NCBI GenBank assembly: GCA_016508695.1
Contig: VNKQ01000013.1
Span: 1,178,001-1,242,000 of the forward strand
Source: Hyphodiscus hymeniophilus
Taxonomy: Eukaryota; Ascomycota; Leotiomycetes; Helotiales; Hyphodiscaceae
Direction: 5' to 3'
DNA length: 64,000 bases
The notes under the pieces: model-generated
What the model was told of the DNA's origin: nothing
Seen by the model: the letters and a program-made list of their open reading frames with translations, nothing else
Databases searched by the model: none
Shown here: positions 22,956 to 34,988 of the stretch, piece by piece
How the letters are laid out: each line of letters starts with the position of its first letter
How positions within the stretch are numbered: position 1 is the stretch's first letter
Translations under genes and position numbers: made by a program

Positions 22956-24567
22956 GCCGGCGCAGTTATGATAATTTGAATGGGAGGGGCTCGATCAGCC
23001 GTACTTCTTGATCGGCAGCCGCTGTAGGATGTGTGAGTCGACAACAGAGAAGAGATAGCAGCAAGGAAATGAAATAGAAGATTGCTGTTGACAGTAAAGT
23101 GATATATGGTATACAGGGTGGAATCGGCTCCCTCTTGTGATTATAAATATTTATCTTCAATATGATATGTCCGAAGCAGAACATCCTCCATCTCCAACTT
23201 CGTGTGTTTATACAGTACTGGACTATTGAATTTTGACATACTTTCGCTCTTTCGCGCGGTTTAGAGGAGCGAGGCCGACGCGAAGTCTCCACATCCTTTA
23301 GAAGCTTACCAATCATGTTGTGCTTGAAAGCTTAATCTAACGGAAGGCTCCGTAGGGTGCCAAGGCAAGGTTAGTATTATCCCCGAATCGTAAGGTATTT
23401 TCGGTGATCTTGAAGTTTCTGGGCTGTCTCGCAATGGCTGATGGCTGCAGAGGATCAAAACGGGCTAAAGTCTCGGGCTATTAGAGCTCGGTATGGCGCA
23501 AGGCTTACTTCAACTTACTCTGCCGAGTATCGAAGGGCGTGTCAGCTCTACCAAGTGAGTCATTCATTGGCCAAAATGCCGCTTCTTCAAAGGGACTTGA
23601 CCTCGGATATAAGAAGATCAATTTCAAAACGCCGCGGATTCAACCTCCACATTGTATCTCCGTTCGGTTATCTGATAACCACGTTAATATGGAGACAGGC
23701 AAGTTGTCTTCTCAGCTTAAGAATAATAATAATATTGAAAACATCAATGGAGTGTTGCATTGCTTTTTTTCTCAATAAAATTTCCCATACGGGGCTCTCT
23801 CACGAGTATTAAGCATGAACAGCTTCTCTTATCAAACCCTGCGAACAATTTAATAGGCCACAAAAACAAAACATGTAGACAAAAAATCGAGGAGGGTTTT
23901 GCTTTTTTTTCAAGTAATCCGATGGAAAACCGCTCGCCATTACTTTAGACTACCTCATATCTTTTCCTGTATTTTGACAAGAATTGGATTGGGAAGCCTG
24001 ACCTTGACAGACTGAGAAAAGACTCGACTGAGTTCGAAATGCTCTTCAAATGAGAAGAAAGTAGCCTCCACATGTTGTATCCCACACTCGGCGCACGACG
24101 TGACACATGCTGCCCATTTCGCATAGGAGTTGCTGTTAAGCAGTGCTCATTCCTGAAGTTGATTTTCGGTTCTGACACAAGCTCTCGGGAGCAGTTCCAA
24201 GTCCGGAGTGTCGGATTTATGCGTGCGGGCTGAAACTACCTTACGGCAAGGCTACCCGACCCGCAAATTCAATATGCCATCGATATGATTGGCTCGCATG
24301 AGTTCCTCATTGGGAAGGGGAGGCGAGGCTAAGCACAGCCTTGTCTGGAGATACCTATCAGGCCGGAAGGGACTACAAAACATCCAGCAAGGCGAAGACT
24401 ACACTGTATGTCAGAAGGTATATAACTTCCATGAACTCCAGATGGGCATTGATTCTCCACACCACAATCAAATCAATCTTCCCTCAAGTCTCAATCTCAA
24501 TCTCAAACACACTCAGCTATCCGGAAACAAATCCACCTTTGCAACGCTCCAGTACCAATAATACAAA
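22956..24567. other. Intergenic: MFS and cupin promoters (divergent)
   Basis: This 1.6-kb spacer separates divergent genes. The part next to the cupin start has many short CTCAATCTCAA-like pyrimidine-rich tracts, typical of fungal 5' leaders. No gene, RNA or repeat of note was found. Confidence 0.5.
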
Positions 24568-25136
24568 ATGGCAGCTCAACTTCCAGCACCTCGCCTTGTT
24601 GTAACAACCCACACCTCAGATGGAAAATCAATCTTCGAATCCGACACTCACATTGATCCCTTCTTCCCCTTGTACGTCCCTTTCCCTATACCCGTCATTG
24701 TCCAACTCTGTCAAAATAAACACTAACTTTCTCAAGCGGACCTCAAGCCTCCTCCTTCTCACGCTTTCACTCCCGGCTGACCGTGCCGGTATCCAATACC
24801 ACCTCTCCTCCTCCTCTCCCAAATACCCTTCCGCGGTGTCCACCCAACGGCATCTTCTTCGGGACTTCAGACTTTCAGCCCGGTGGAGCAGCGCCTATGC
24901 ATCGTACGCAGTCGCTTGATTACGCGGCTGTCATTGAGGGAGAGATTGTTTTGAGATTGGATAGTGGTGAGGAGAAAACCGTCAGGAAGGGTGAGTTTAT
25001 TGCTCAAAAGGGCGTAAATCATGAGTGGATTAACCGCGGGAAGGAGGTCTGTAGAATCATGTTTGTTATGGTCGGCGCGGAGAAGGTGGTGCTCGGCGAT
25101 GGCACGGCGTTGGAGGAAACTGTATTCAAGAAGTAG
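24568..25136 (+). CDS. Cupin-fold protein
   Basis: Two exons, 24568-24671 and 24737-25136, give 167 residues. The 65-bp intron has a GTACGT donor, CTAAC branch and CAAG acceptor. A single cupin barrel covers the C-terminal two thirds. The first cupin motif is PMHRTQSLDYAAVIEGE and the second is KGVNHEWINRGKE. The usual HxH pair of the first motif is HRT here, so one metal ligand is replaced, as in many fungal small cupins of the HRT-x-S-x-D-Y type. The N-terminal arm is proline/threonine-rich. Relatives occur in secondary-metabolite clusters and as free-standing proteins, and the substrate is unknown. The intron is well supported because skipping it breaks the FPLFGPQASSF continuity. Confidence 0.82.
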
Positions 25137-26088
25137 ACTGGAAGGGGTAACGGCATGGATATTCTGGCAATTAAAGGCTTTAAAAAGTTGAATGACCTCT
25201 TAAGTTCAGTGCAGGTTGAATCCCAACTATAACTTCATTGAGGAACTCGATGTTAATTTTGTAATTTGTAATTCAGTGTATCATTGTCGCCCGCTCAGAG
25301 CTCCAGCAGCTGGGGAAAGAGCCGTCGCTCTTCAACAGAAGGGAAAGACATGAGCATCAGGGTAGTCAATCCCGACAGCTAACTCACAAGAGACGGATAA
25401 GAAGTTGCTGCTGGTGTAAGAGGATCATAAGTATTGGAGGAAGGATATCGCGGATGCTAGGTTTGTTCTTCAGGTTGATTTGGAAGTGACTGGGTTGGGT
25501 TAGAGCTCCTAGAGGTCAGTTTCTTGGTTAAGGATGGTCTCTTGCTCGACACTGGCTGCCGGGCCTATGTTTGCTGGAGGCAACATAGCCTACCTCATAG
25601 ACAAAAACAAACCTTGCTATACCTGTACATGAAGCTCGCGCCCTACAAGCTGATTGCGCACTAGTAATCCAGTCGTCTGAGAGTAACAAGAGAGCTGAGC
25701 CTGGGACTAGGGCATAAATACTTGGGTGCTCTTGAATGCTACTAAGACTTCAGGTTTGATTGAGGCTGAGCCTTACCATGAAAGGTCACCACCAAGTCTT
25801 TGACGCAGCGACTACTCGCAAAGAAGGGTCCTAATGCTTGAAGCTCAAATATTTAACCACTTGGATCAATACTCAATAACTGATAGCGGCCGGATTTCAT
25901 ATTTTTCTGCCCTGAGGACGTTGCCGTGGTAACATCAAAATATGGGGCAATTCGAAGCTGGACCTCCGAATCGTCAAACTGCAATGACAGGTAATTAGGA
26001 TACGACAAGTGCAAGTGATCCTGCGACAAAGCAATTGAGGTGTTTCTTTTCATTTGAAAAATCGTTAACCCCCCTTAATTATTACAGG
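25137..26088. other. Intergenic: cupin 3' flank and kinesin promoter
   Basis: No coding signal was found. A pyrimidine-rich tract ending TTATTACAG lies directly before the kinesin ATG (26080-26087). It looks like an acceptor site, so a 5' leader intron is possible. Confidence 0.5.
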
Positions 26089-28400
26089 ATGTCTGTTCGA
26101 GGTAGGGTGTTCTCTCCCGTTAATCAACGCCCAGCTAATAGCCTCCAGTTGTCGCGCGTATTCGACCCCTCCTCGATCAGGAACTCGACAAAGACACCAT
26201 TGTGCGCGCAGAATGCAGCCAGGAGGGGAAACCAATGAATATTGTGCGGATACCCAATCCCAAGAATGAATCGGAGGAGTTTAGCTTCACGTTCAATGGC
26301 GTCTATGATATGGAAACAAGCCAAGAGGAATTGTTTACCAACGAAGGTACGGCCAGTCGAAGGCATTTGAAGTGCCTCTACTCACACAAGATAGTTTCAC
26401 CACACCTCAAATCTATCTTTCAAGGATTGGATGTAACGATTTTTGCATACGGAGTGACCGGGACAGGGAAAACCCATACAATGAGAGGAGGATTGAAGAT
26501 GTTCGACAGAGGAGTAATTCCCAGACTCCTTAGTGGGATCTATCGCCGGGGTAGAAAGGTAGCAAAGGACTCGGGTGGTGAAACGACAGTTGCTGTCAGT
26601 TTATCCTACTACGAGATCTATAACGATAAGGTATTCGACCTATTCGAAGCACCAGAGAACCGGTCTCTTGCTGGACTACCTCTACGCGAGAAGGATGGAA
26701 AGACGATGGTTGTCGGGCTTTCGGAGCATGCCTGCGAAGATTTAAAGGAGTTTGAAAGGCTGTACATCGAGGCCAACAACAATCGAAGCACCGCAGGAAC
26801 GAAGCTCAACGCGCAGAGCAGTCGAAGTCATGCCATTCTGATGGTCAAGGTAACGCAGACAAATGGAGAGGAAGCATTGATTTCCACCGCGTCTGCAATC
26901 GATCTGGCTGGATCAGAAGACAACCGCAGAACAGAAAACGGCAAGGAAAGAATGGTAGAGTCTGCCAGCATTAACAAGAGCCTGTTTGTGCTCAGTCAAT
27001 GTATTGATGCGATTGGCCGTGGCGATAAACGAATTCCTTACCGAGAGAGTAAGATGACTCGGATCTTGAGTCTGGGTCAGAATAACGGCATCACGATTAT
27101 GATCCTCAATTTGGCACCTCTACGATCATACCATCTGGATACACTCTCTTCGTTGAATGTGAGCTCGAGAGCCAAGAGAATTGAAGTGCGAGAGATAGAG
27201 AACGAAGTTGTGTTCACACAACCGCCGAGGAAAACAGCATCAATTTCTGGGAATACGATTCAGCGACAGCCACTGCGACCCCTCGCAAATGCTCATAATA
27301 CACATGTCAATACTGCTGTGCAGAAAGGGGACAAGCCATTAAAAGCATTTTCCGTTTATACTGATAGAAGCAAGACCTCAGGACCTCGATCGTCGGGCGC
27401 TGGGCCACAAACTGTGCGGAGATCAAATTCTTCAAAGAAGAGGCCATCTGACTCCATGACTGCTGGCCGCTCAACGAAGATGGTCCGGCCAAACCCAACG
27501 AACACTGACAGCATATCGGGAGCAAAACTTGAAGAGTTCATTGAGAAGAAGGTTGCCGAGGCCTTGGCCAGTCGAGCTTTGAATCAACCAGCTCCCTCTG
27601 CACCTACTGAGATTAGCGAAGCAGTTCAGCGGAGGCTGGAAGCCTTGGAGCGGAAAATTGAGAGTGGTGAAGCTGAAGAAGCTCGATCAGAGGGATTACG
27701 CTTTTTGCTAATGGCAAAGCAACACAAGGAGCGAGGAGAAGATACAAGCGCTTTGAAAATGTACGAGTTGGCGTTACCTTTCTTCCCTGGACAGGAGAAA
27801 CTCCTCAAGAAGATCGACAATTTGAGAGCGAAGATTCAGTTCAAGCGTGAAGAGGCTGCGCAAGCTTTGCAGGCGGTGGAAGTGGAAAGATTAAAGGCTC
27901 TTGTAGTTGCTCCTATTGCTCAACGCCCCACGCCTGCTACTTCATTCAAGAACGCTCAACTTGGATCGGAAGCCAATTCGAGGAGAGAACCAGTCGCAGA
28001 CCCGGACGACGATTTCAATGGTTCAGCAACCCAGAAAGATGACTACGAAGATGATGACAGTTTCTCCTACAAGCCCGCCAAATCTAAGAAGTCAAAATCC
28101 AAGCCCGTGGCAAAATCGGCCCTGAGGATCTTCTCTGATGCCGCGGATGCCGATCTTGAACCACCAACACCACGTACGCGACACCTCCTGGATATCGTGA
28201 ACTCAAGAGATGCGGCTATGATCAAAGGCCTAGCTGGCGTAGGAGCGAAGAGGGCGAGGGACTTGGTGGAGTTCTTGGAGCTACAGAACGAGGATGACGG
28301 TGGGCATATCACGACACTGAAGCAGTTGCAGTGTGTTCCGGGATTGGGAGTGAGGACTGTGGAACGAGCTTATGAGGGGATCACCGCTTTACTGGCGTGA
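26089..28400 (+). CDS. Kinesin with C-terminal helix-hairpin-helix (Kid/KIF22-like)
   Basis: Two exons, 26089-26101 (13 nt) and 26149-28400, give 754 residues. The tiny first exon supplies MSVR and joins to the canonical first strand, VVARIRPLL. Motor motifs are the P-loop GVTGTGKT (about 106-113), switch I NAQSSRSH (225-232), switch II DLAGSE (256-261) and RIPYRESKMTRIL (from 299). The neck and stalk are basic and serine-rich, with a predicted helical stretch around residues 450-600 (EEFIEKKVAEALASRAL). The last 60 residues contain two helix-hairpin-helix-like turns, KGLAGVGAKRA and QCVPGLGVRTVE. This is the DNA-binding arrangement of chromokinesin Kid, so a role in moving chromosomes on spindle microtubules is likely. 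The motor could begin upstream only if another exon exists. Confidence 0.9.
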
Positions 28401-28970
28401 TCACAGGCGTGTATAATCTATTATCGGGCGTTGCATGGCTGGCGTTAGCTTAGCTTCTGCCTATGAGGCATGTGGGTGTTTGGAGTAGTGTTTAAACCCG
28501 AGAAATGGCAGCACCGGATCTGTGTTTGCCTTGTTCAACTTCTTCGAGGCTGGGCTCTTTTCATTCCGCCCATCTCCTTCGATCTCCTCGCACCAGTCCG
28601 CTTCACGATCTCGCAAGTGAGGTTTCTCAGGATTGTTCGTCACGTGATCATGGCACGAACCGTGTTACACATATGCACTTCTTCGTCAAGAACTGTGTCG
28701 CTGAACTGGGTGAGAGATTTTCGTAGATCGGGCTTCTTCCCTAGTCTACTATAGTATATCTTCTCGCGTTAGATTCTTGGGTGAAGCTTTTGAGGATGAG
28801 AGTCAGAGTTCGGCTGAGTGGGAACGAACTCCATCAGCTACCTACCTCTCCCCTACCTTCAATAACCATACCCCTCTAGTAGTCGACTCGCTTGCACTCG
28901 CTCGATATATTGGTCGAATAATGAGTAACATGAACAACTCCCCATCCCGACATTCCGTTGTTTTTCCATT

Positions 28971-29026
28971 TTTCTTCTTTTTCTTTTTCTTTTTCTTTTT
29001 CTTTTTCTTTTTCTTTTTCTTTTCTT
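28971..29026. repeat. (CTTTTT)n hexanucleotide microsatellite
   Basis: About nine copies of TTTCTT/CTTTTT lie in an uninterrupted pyrimidine tract on the plus strand. Reading frames through it encode only K/R-rich or F-rich strings, so those frames were not called. Confidence 0.95.
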
Positions 29027-29740
29027 AGAAACGAGTCCAGTCGAGTTCGAGTCAGTGGCCTCACGCCCCTCACTGCAGATCTCCATATCACCCTCGTTCA
29101 TCGGGCTGTCGATGGATTTCTATAACGATCTCGTCAAGCCACCACCAAACCAATACCACAAATATCACCAGTGGGTTTATCAATTATCACCCCACATAGA
29201 AATCCCCACCGACGCATTCTGTGGCTTTTCCCCTGCAGCAAGCAGCTGTGGCTCTGATCCCGTTCATTCGTTTCCCCATGTACCATATCCATGTGTTGCA
29301 GTGACATCGTCCGTCTGCGCTTAACACAGGTAAGGTAAGGTTAGGAAAGGAAGGAAAGGAAGGAAAGGAACCTCCCCGCTCGACGCCTCTAAGTTTCAAC
29401 TGGGCAGTAGGTACTTTAACCTTAGCTCCTCGCCGCCACAAGTTGAACTTGCACGTGGGAAGGGAGACGGAACGAGTCCATCGCTACCAGTAGCCAAGCC
29501 CAGGGCGACTGCGAGCACTTGGTGCAAGACAGGTGTCAAGCCTCAAGCCTCATGCCTCAAGCCTCAGGCTGCATGCACCTACCTGTCCACGAGGAAGGAG
29601 AAGCTGCAGTGTGTTGTTGCCACGCATGCGTTGGGCCATATCATACCTTACATACAGTACAATAGCAATCCCGAGGGTCTACCACCTCCTATCACGTCTT
29701 ATCAGGACGACAAGACAAAGAACAACCCTGCACACATGCA

Positions 29741-29763
29741 TCCATCATCCATCATCCATCATC
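29741..29763. repeat. (TCCATCA)n short tandem repeat
   Basis: Three exact copies of the 7-bp unit TCCATCA. Confidence 0.8.
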
Positions 29764-29887
29764 TGCTCATGGATCGATCAATGAAAGGCCCTGCTGCTGA
29801 TATGTTACATGATACATGCATGATACTGTACAAGTACATACATACATGATACATACAAGACAGTACGCAGCGCAGGCATGTCCCCAA

Positions 29888-29924
29888 GCACAGCACAGCA
29901 CAGCACAGCACAGCACAGCACAGC
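29888..29924. repeat. (CAGCA)n pentanucleotide microsatellite
   Basis: Seven head-to-tail copies of the 5-bp unit CAGCA. A related but different simple repeat, (TCCATCA)n, lies 120 bp upstream at 29741-29763. Confidence 0.95.
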
Positions 29925-31595
29925 CCCTGAGCCCCCTTCCCCCCGCCGTGCCTGACAGCGATCCCCAGACATCCCCAGACATGCGATGCGTCCGGAACAA
30001 ATCCACATCCACATCGAGGGGTCCTGCAGACTCGCGTAGCCAAAGCAGCGGGTGACATAGAGTAGAAACCCCCCATCCCTAACCACCTCCTGCCGTATCC
30101 AGCCAGATTCCAGTTCAGTCTCAGTCCCAGTCCAGTTCGAGAACAGAGACGGCTCGAGTAAGTCTTACACGAAGTATCCGCCCAGTCCTAGCGCGCCTTA
30201 TCATCGTCTCATTTGCGAAGAGCGCATACCTTAGGTACGAACGGGTAGGTCTTCGTGGCGGATACTCTACTTTCTAGTGCGTTCACCGTCATATAGTGTT
30301 GTGTAGTGTTGTGTTGTATTGTGGCTGTGTGCCCGCCTCATGCACATCTCATAGGTCCAAGGGAAAGAAGGTTTTCCCTCTGAAAGGGGATCTACAGTTC
30401 TTGCCCCTCCTCCAGCCTCTACCATCCCACCCAGGCAAGGAGCAGGGCCCCGCACTAGAACAGACATACGACAGCATTCGCCACATCTAACCCGCTCTAG
30501 GCCGCTCGGTCGTCGATCACATCTGTGGCTTGTGGCTGACCCGAGGAACCCGCGACGATCGCTACCCACGGATCAAAACGTATGCTATTTATGCGAGGAA
30601 GAAGATCGAATGGGATGTGTGTGCGTAGTGTGGCCAGTGGAGAGAGGGAGGGGGGTTCCACGAACTCGGCTAGACTGACTGGGATGGTTCTAGATCCGTG
30701 ATGTGATGCAGAGTTGATCATTCCTTATCACCCTGGGGCCTGAGCATACGAATGATCCCTGAGCAGCTGAGTGAGTGAGTGACATTGGGAAGTGACAAGC
30801 ATGAGGGTTGACGTTATTGGTGCTAAGTAAGTGCTAGAGCTGGTCCGAAACCACGCAGAACTTTGGCGGTAAGGGGGTTAGGCTAGAGCCCTCAATTCGG
30901 GTCCGCCACGTGTTGGACGAGATTCAGTGTCCAAGCGAGGTTTGGATGGGATTCTCGCTCTCGGCTACCGAGTTCACGCAGAATTGTATAGAGGAAAGTG
31001 GTAGAGGGTTGAGATGACCAACAGTAACATGTTAGAGTATGAAGGGTTGCATTGTAGAGAGACAGCTAAATAAAGCTCCCCCAACTGTCCGTACAAAGAC
31101 TTTGAGCCCAACGCCGCTTGCAACCCCATGCCCCCTCGCAGGCAATCTTGTGTGTGAATGAAAAAAGACCCGTGTTCGTTTGCTTCGTAGCTCCGTGTGT
31201 ATAATGCCGTCGTGAAGAAACTGTGTACTGTGCCCCCAACCGGAGCATGAAAGGAATGTATGGGCGGCCGTGTGCCGCAAAAGTATGTGCGAGAAAAAAG
31301 GGGACAAGCAAATCGAGGGTCCCCAAGAAAGATACGACCCTCCCAAAATGGATGGACATCGGGCCCTAGAGAACATGCTGTAGCCTTTCCAATGCAACCT
31401 TCTAACCAAGACTGAAGGAATGATACAGGGACAAATTGTTCCGAGCTGGGAACTGGTATCTTAGAAAACATGACGCCGCCGACTTCACCCCACCGACCCT
31501 TTCGGTAATACATTATGAGATCCGTAACAATTACATGACCATTCCGGGTCGTAGGGTATATCTGATAGAAGTAACAGTATAGAGGAAGAAAAGAA

Positions 31596-34244
31596 TTAGA
31601 ATATTAGGCGGAGTTCGTATCCTTCGGATTGGACGACGGTTTGAGTACCGCTGGCACTATCGCTGTCAACAGCAACATCGATGGCCATCTCCCATTCACG
31701 CTTGGGTTGCGTAACATGAACTTCCGCGATTTCCATTACAAGATCTTGGCCTTCGGCAAGTTCGCGGATAACGTCGTCGTCCATTTCAACCTGCAAGCCA
31801 CGATCGAGGACGTGGAGTGTTCTGAGGATTTTGGTCGGCTCTAGATTCCATTTCAGGGCTATAGCGGCATTGAATTCCTTCAGTCGGCGCTGGTTGATAT
31901 AGATGGCGCGGTAATATTCAGGTTTCTCGGGCTGCGTTGGGTCTCGCAGGAGAATATAGAAGCATGCCACCGGTTTGACGGGTCGTTCTATTACGAGAGG
32001 TTTGTATGCCGCATCGACTCCCAGAGCCTCAATCCACCCACTGAGACTCCCGGTTTCGTCGGTTTTGGGTACTTTCGTCAGTTGATCTGGTGGACTGGCG
32101 AGCTGCTGAGGGTTCGAAGACTGGGGGTCTGCAGGTGCAATCTGCTGGAAATCTGCCCACTGTGCAGGAACGTTAGGCGCAGAAGCAGCCATCGCCTGAG
32201 AGTGCAAGGATATCGAACTGGGTGATGGAGAGACAAGTGATGAGGTTCCTGTTGTAGAGCTGCGATCGCTGCTCCGCTGCTGCCATACTGCACTTCCTCT
32301 CGAGTCCACCTTCGTCAGATCAAGTGGCTCACCAACTAGAGCAACTGGGTGAAGATCTGGATCGTCCTGTTCGGAGCCGCGAAGGTAAAGTATGCTGACT
32401 GGCCTTGTGCTGGTAAACATGTCTTGCATGGTCTGCAGCTTGTAGTGCAGGTCTTCTTCCATGGGTAATCGTCCTCCAGCTGATGAAGCAGAAGACATGG
32501 ACCACGTTCTCTTGTGCTTCTGAACTTTACCGGGCCGTTGGCTAGGTTGTACCTTTGTAGAGATTGACCCAGCACGTTTCCTTTTGCCGAAATCTTTCAT
32601 GCCAGATTCTGCCTGAGCGATTTGCTGCTTCAATTTGTCGATAGTCTTCTTGACGTGCGCAACATCATTTGAAAGCTTCCGTTCGGCTCCGTGATCTCTG
32701 AAAAGCTTGACTTTGCAGAAAGCTACTTCAGAAAAGTCTGCCACAGAGTGTGGAGATCCCGTGGGAACGGTTTCTGTTTTGGCACAGAGACGGACCGGTA
32801 TTCCCTTTACGCCCTTGGAGTGACTGAAGTCTGTAGACAAAAAATTGAAGCGAACTGCAATGTTGCACTCTGTTGGGCCATTGACACCAGGAGTCCATAT
32901 GACTGAAAAGCCATCAAAAGATGCTGTGTCAAGATCGACTCTCGTTCTCTTGTCGTCGCTTTCGGCAGGCTGGTTTGCTTCGACATACTCGACGGCTTGA
33001 AGCTTACCGCCCCTTTGATGGGCTTCGTTGGTTCCTCTTCCTTCCTTCCAGAGCTGCCAGCATGTTGCTGGACGTTGCCGTTGTTGCTCGTCTTCGAAAG
33101 ATATCCGGACGAAACTGCGGTACCGAGTCCCAGCGGGTATCGGAATCGCTGGTGTCGTATCAACGATGGAAATCGAGTAGGCTTGTCCTTTGTTGAGGTA
33201 CGTGACCGGAATCTCGTCTGCGTGCTTGATCATTGCTGTTGGGGCGTTCAGAGTGACATGAAACCTGAATTTCTCGGCAGATGGGGGCATCGGGGCAGCC
33301 ATGGACATGTCGTATTGTGTAGGTTGGAAGGTCATCACGGGTGAGTGGTGAAGAGCAGCTTCTATCGATCCCATCCTTCCATGATCATCCATTGGAGACC
33401 CATCGTGCTCCATGGTTTCGTATCCAGTATCCTGATGTACGAATGAGGAGGGAGCATATGAGGTCTGTTGATGTTGCTCCTGCTGTTGGTGCTGAAGCTG
33501 ATGCGGGTGGCCAAAGGGGTTGTAGTTGTGAAATTGAGGAGGTATGGGATGGCCATACGCTGACATGTCCATCATGGGTCCAGTATGAAGGCCATCTGCT
33601 GAGCTTGGTAGGGAGAGAGGTGTGCCAAGGCCCATACCCATGCCCATGCCTGGAGTATGAAGGTCACCAGCTTGGTTGTGATATAAGGTGTTCGTACCTC
33701 CTGGTGTTGGCGTGTAGTATCCCGGCGGTTGATTTGCGAAGTTACTGAATGCGAACGAGTTTGGATCGAGTAGTGAGGGTGTAAACCGCCATGGTTCATT
33801 TTGCGCTCTAGGGGTTGGATCGAGATCTTTGATATCTTCGTGTCCGAGGCTGTGATGCCTATTAAAACGAAAAGTCAGTAGAGTCCTCGCAAATCTATTT
33901 TCGAGCATTCGATTGCTCTAACATCCTTCGCTTGTATATTTCGTGTCCCCAAAGAATATTCACGCACCTTTCTGGATGTGTTCCGCCGGTAAGAGCATCG
34001 CCCTGTGAGGTAGTCCCAGAGCTGGAGTCGGCTTGGGTAGTCGCTATCCCTACTTCTGGGAAATTTTGGCGGAAGTTCGCGATGAACTCATCGCCGGGCT
34101 TCTGCGAAGATGTCCTAAGGCGCCACTTTTGTCAGATGGGAAACTCACAACAGCATCAACTTTGCGCCTGGGTCGAGTCGAGCGCGCCAAGTGGGCGCGG
34201 ACTGCTCCATCTAAGGATTCAGCTACTTACCGATTTCGAAACAT
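31596..34244 (-). CDS. CP2/Grainyhead-family transcription factor
   Basis: Three exons, 34244-34231 (14 nt), 34114-33968 and 33858-31596, give 807 residues. Joining exons 1 and 2 makes MFRNRTSSQKPGDEFI, and exons 2 and 3 make GGTHPERHHSLGHED; both keep frame with GTAAGT and GTGCGT donors. The N-terminal half is glutamine/histidine/methionine-rich and probably activating. The CP2 DNA-binding domain begins near KFRFHVTLNAPTAMIKH. It continues through DEIPVTYLNKGQAYSI, SFVRISFEDEQQR and VDLDTASFDGFSVIWTPG to TECNIAVRFNFLSTDFSHSKGVKG, the immunoglobulin-like fold shared with Grainyhead and p53. The C-terminal region (from about residue 640) resembles the ubiquitin-like dimerisation domain. In moulds this family controls cell-wall remodelling and conidium separation. 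The start could lie further upstream if another exon exists. Confidence 0.9.
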
Positions 34245-34958
34245 CTGAGAGTATGTTGGGGGAGCTGTTTACAGCTCTAGCATTCGAAGTCGACAACTTG
34301 AGAAGTTCTGAGCTCGGCGAACAGCGCAGAGCAGGGCAGAGCAGGTGAGACGGTGTGATTTGGCAAAACAGACACTACTTCGAAGTCGAAGTCGAAGCAT
34401 GTAGTAGCAATATGAGGGAATATCTCAATGGGCCAGTCTGGGGGTAGCGAGCGTGATGGTCGAGGGTGGTTGTTGACTGGTGTGAAGAGGCACGGGTGAA
34501 AAGTTTCAACGGCGGTGGAGGAAGAGGAGGCTGATATTATATGATGGCTGAATGGGAATGGGAATGGAAATGGGATTGAGAGGTGAATAACGGAAAGTTC
34601 CACTATGGGCTTTCGCAGACATGGGGGTCCATTACGCTTGCGCGAGGAGGGTAGAAGGCGTTCAAGGCGTGCAGAAAGAGCAGTGAGTGGATATCAGTGG
34701 AATCGGGTTGACGCACGTCCTGGACCGTCAAAAGTTGTATGGAAGAAGACACGCACCGCTGCTCTGACATTTCTCTCTCTCCCTAGGGATGGATCAGTAG
34801 AGTAGAAGCAGCGGTCGTTGTGGCTAGTTCATTGTTCGTGTTTAGGGGGGGGAGGAGAGGATGCAGCTAGGGATGCATGCTCCGCACAGTACCTAGGTTG
34901 TATAGGTTGTGTAGGTGGTATACCTCTCTAGGAAGGATGAATTAGGGGAGGAATAATA

Positions 34959-34988
34959 GGTCGGTAGGTCGGTAGGTCGGTAGGTAGG
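34959..34988. repeat. (GGTCGGTA)n tandem repeat
   Basis: Three exact 8-bp copies followed by a partial copy. Confidence 0.85.

Larger units (their letters stand above)
28401..31595. other. Long microsatellite-rich spacer between kinesin and CP2 3' ends
   Basis: This 3.2-kb convergent spacer contains several simple repeats, listed separately, and no recognisable gene. All three minus-strand frames are open for long stretches between about 30974 and 31513 (179, 125 and 97 residues) and show no protein family signature. This part is probably the 3' UTR or flank of the CP2 gene. Confidence 0.6.

Noticed and set aside
28859..29101. K/R- and F-rich frames through the CTTTTT microsatellite
   Set aside because: They are translation of a simple repeat.
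30974..31513. 179-residue minus-strand frame as a gene
   Set aside because: All three frames are open, composition is unlike a protein, and it follows the CP2 stop directly; kept only as a finding.
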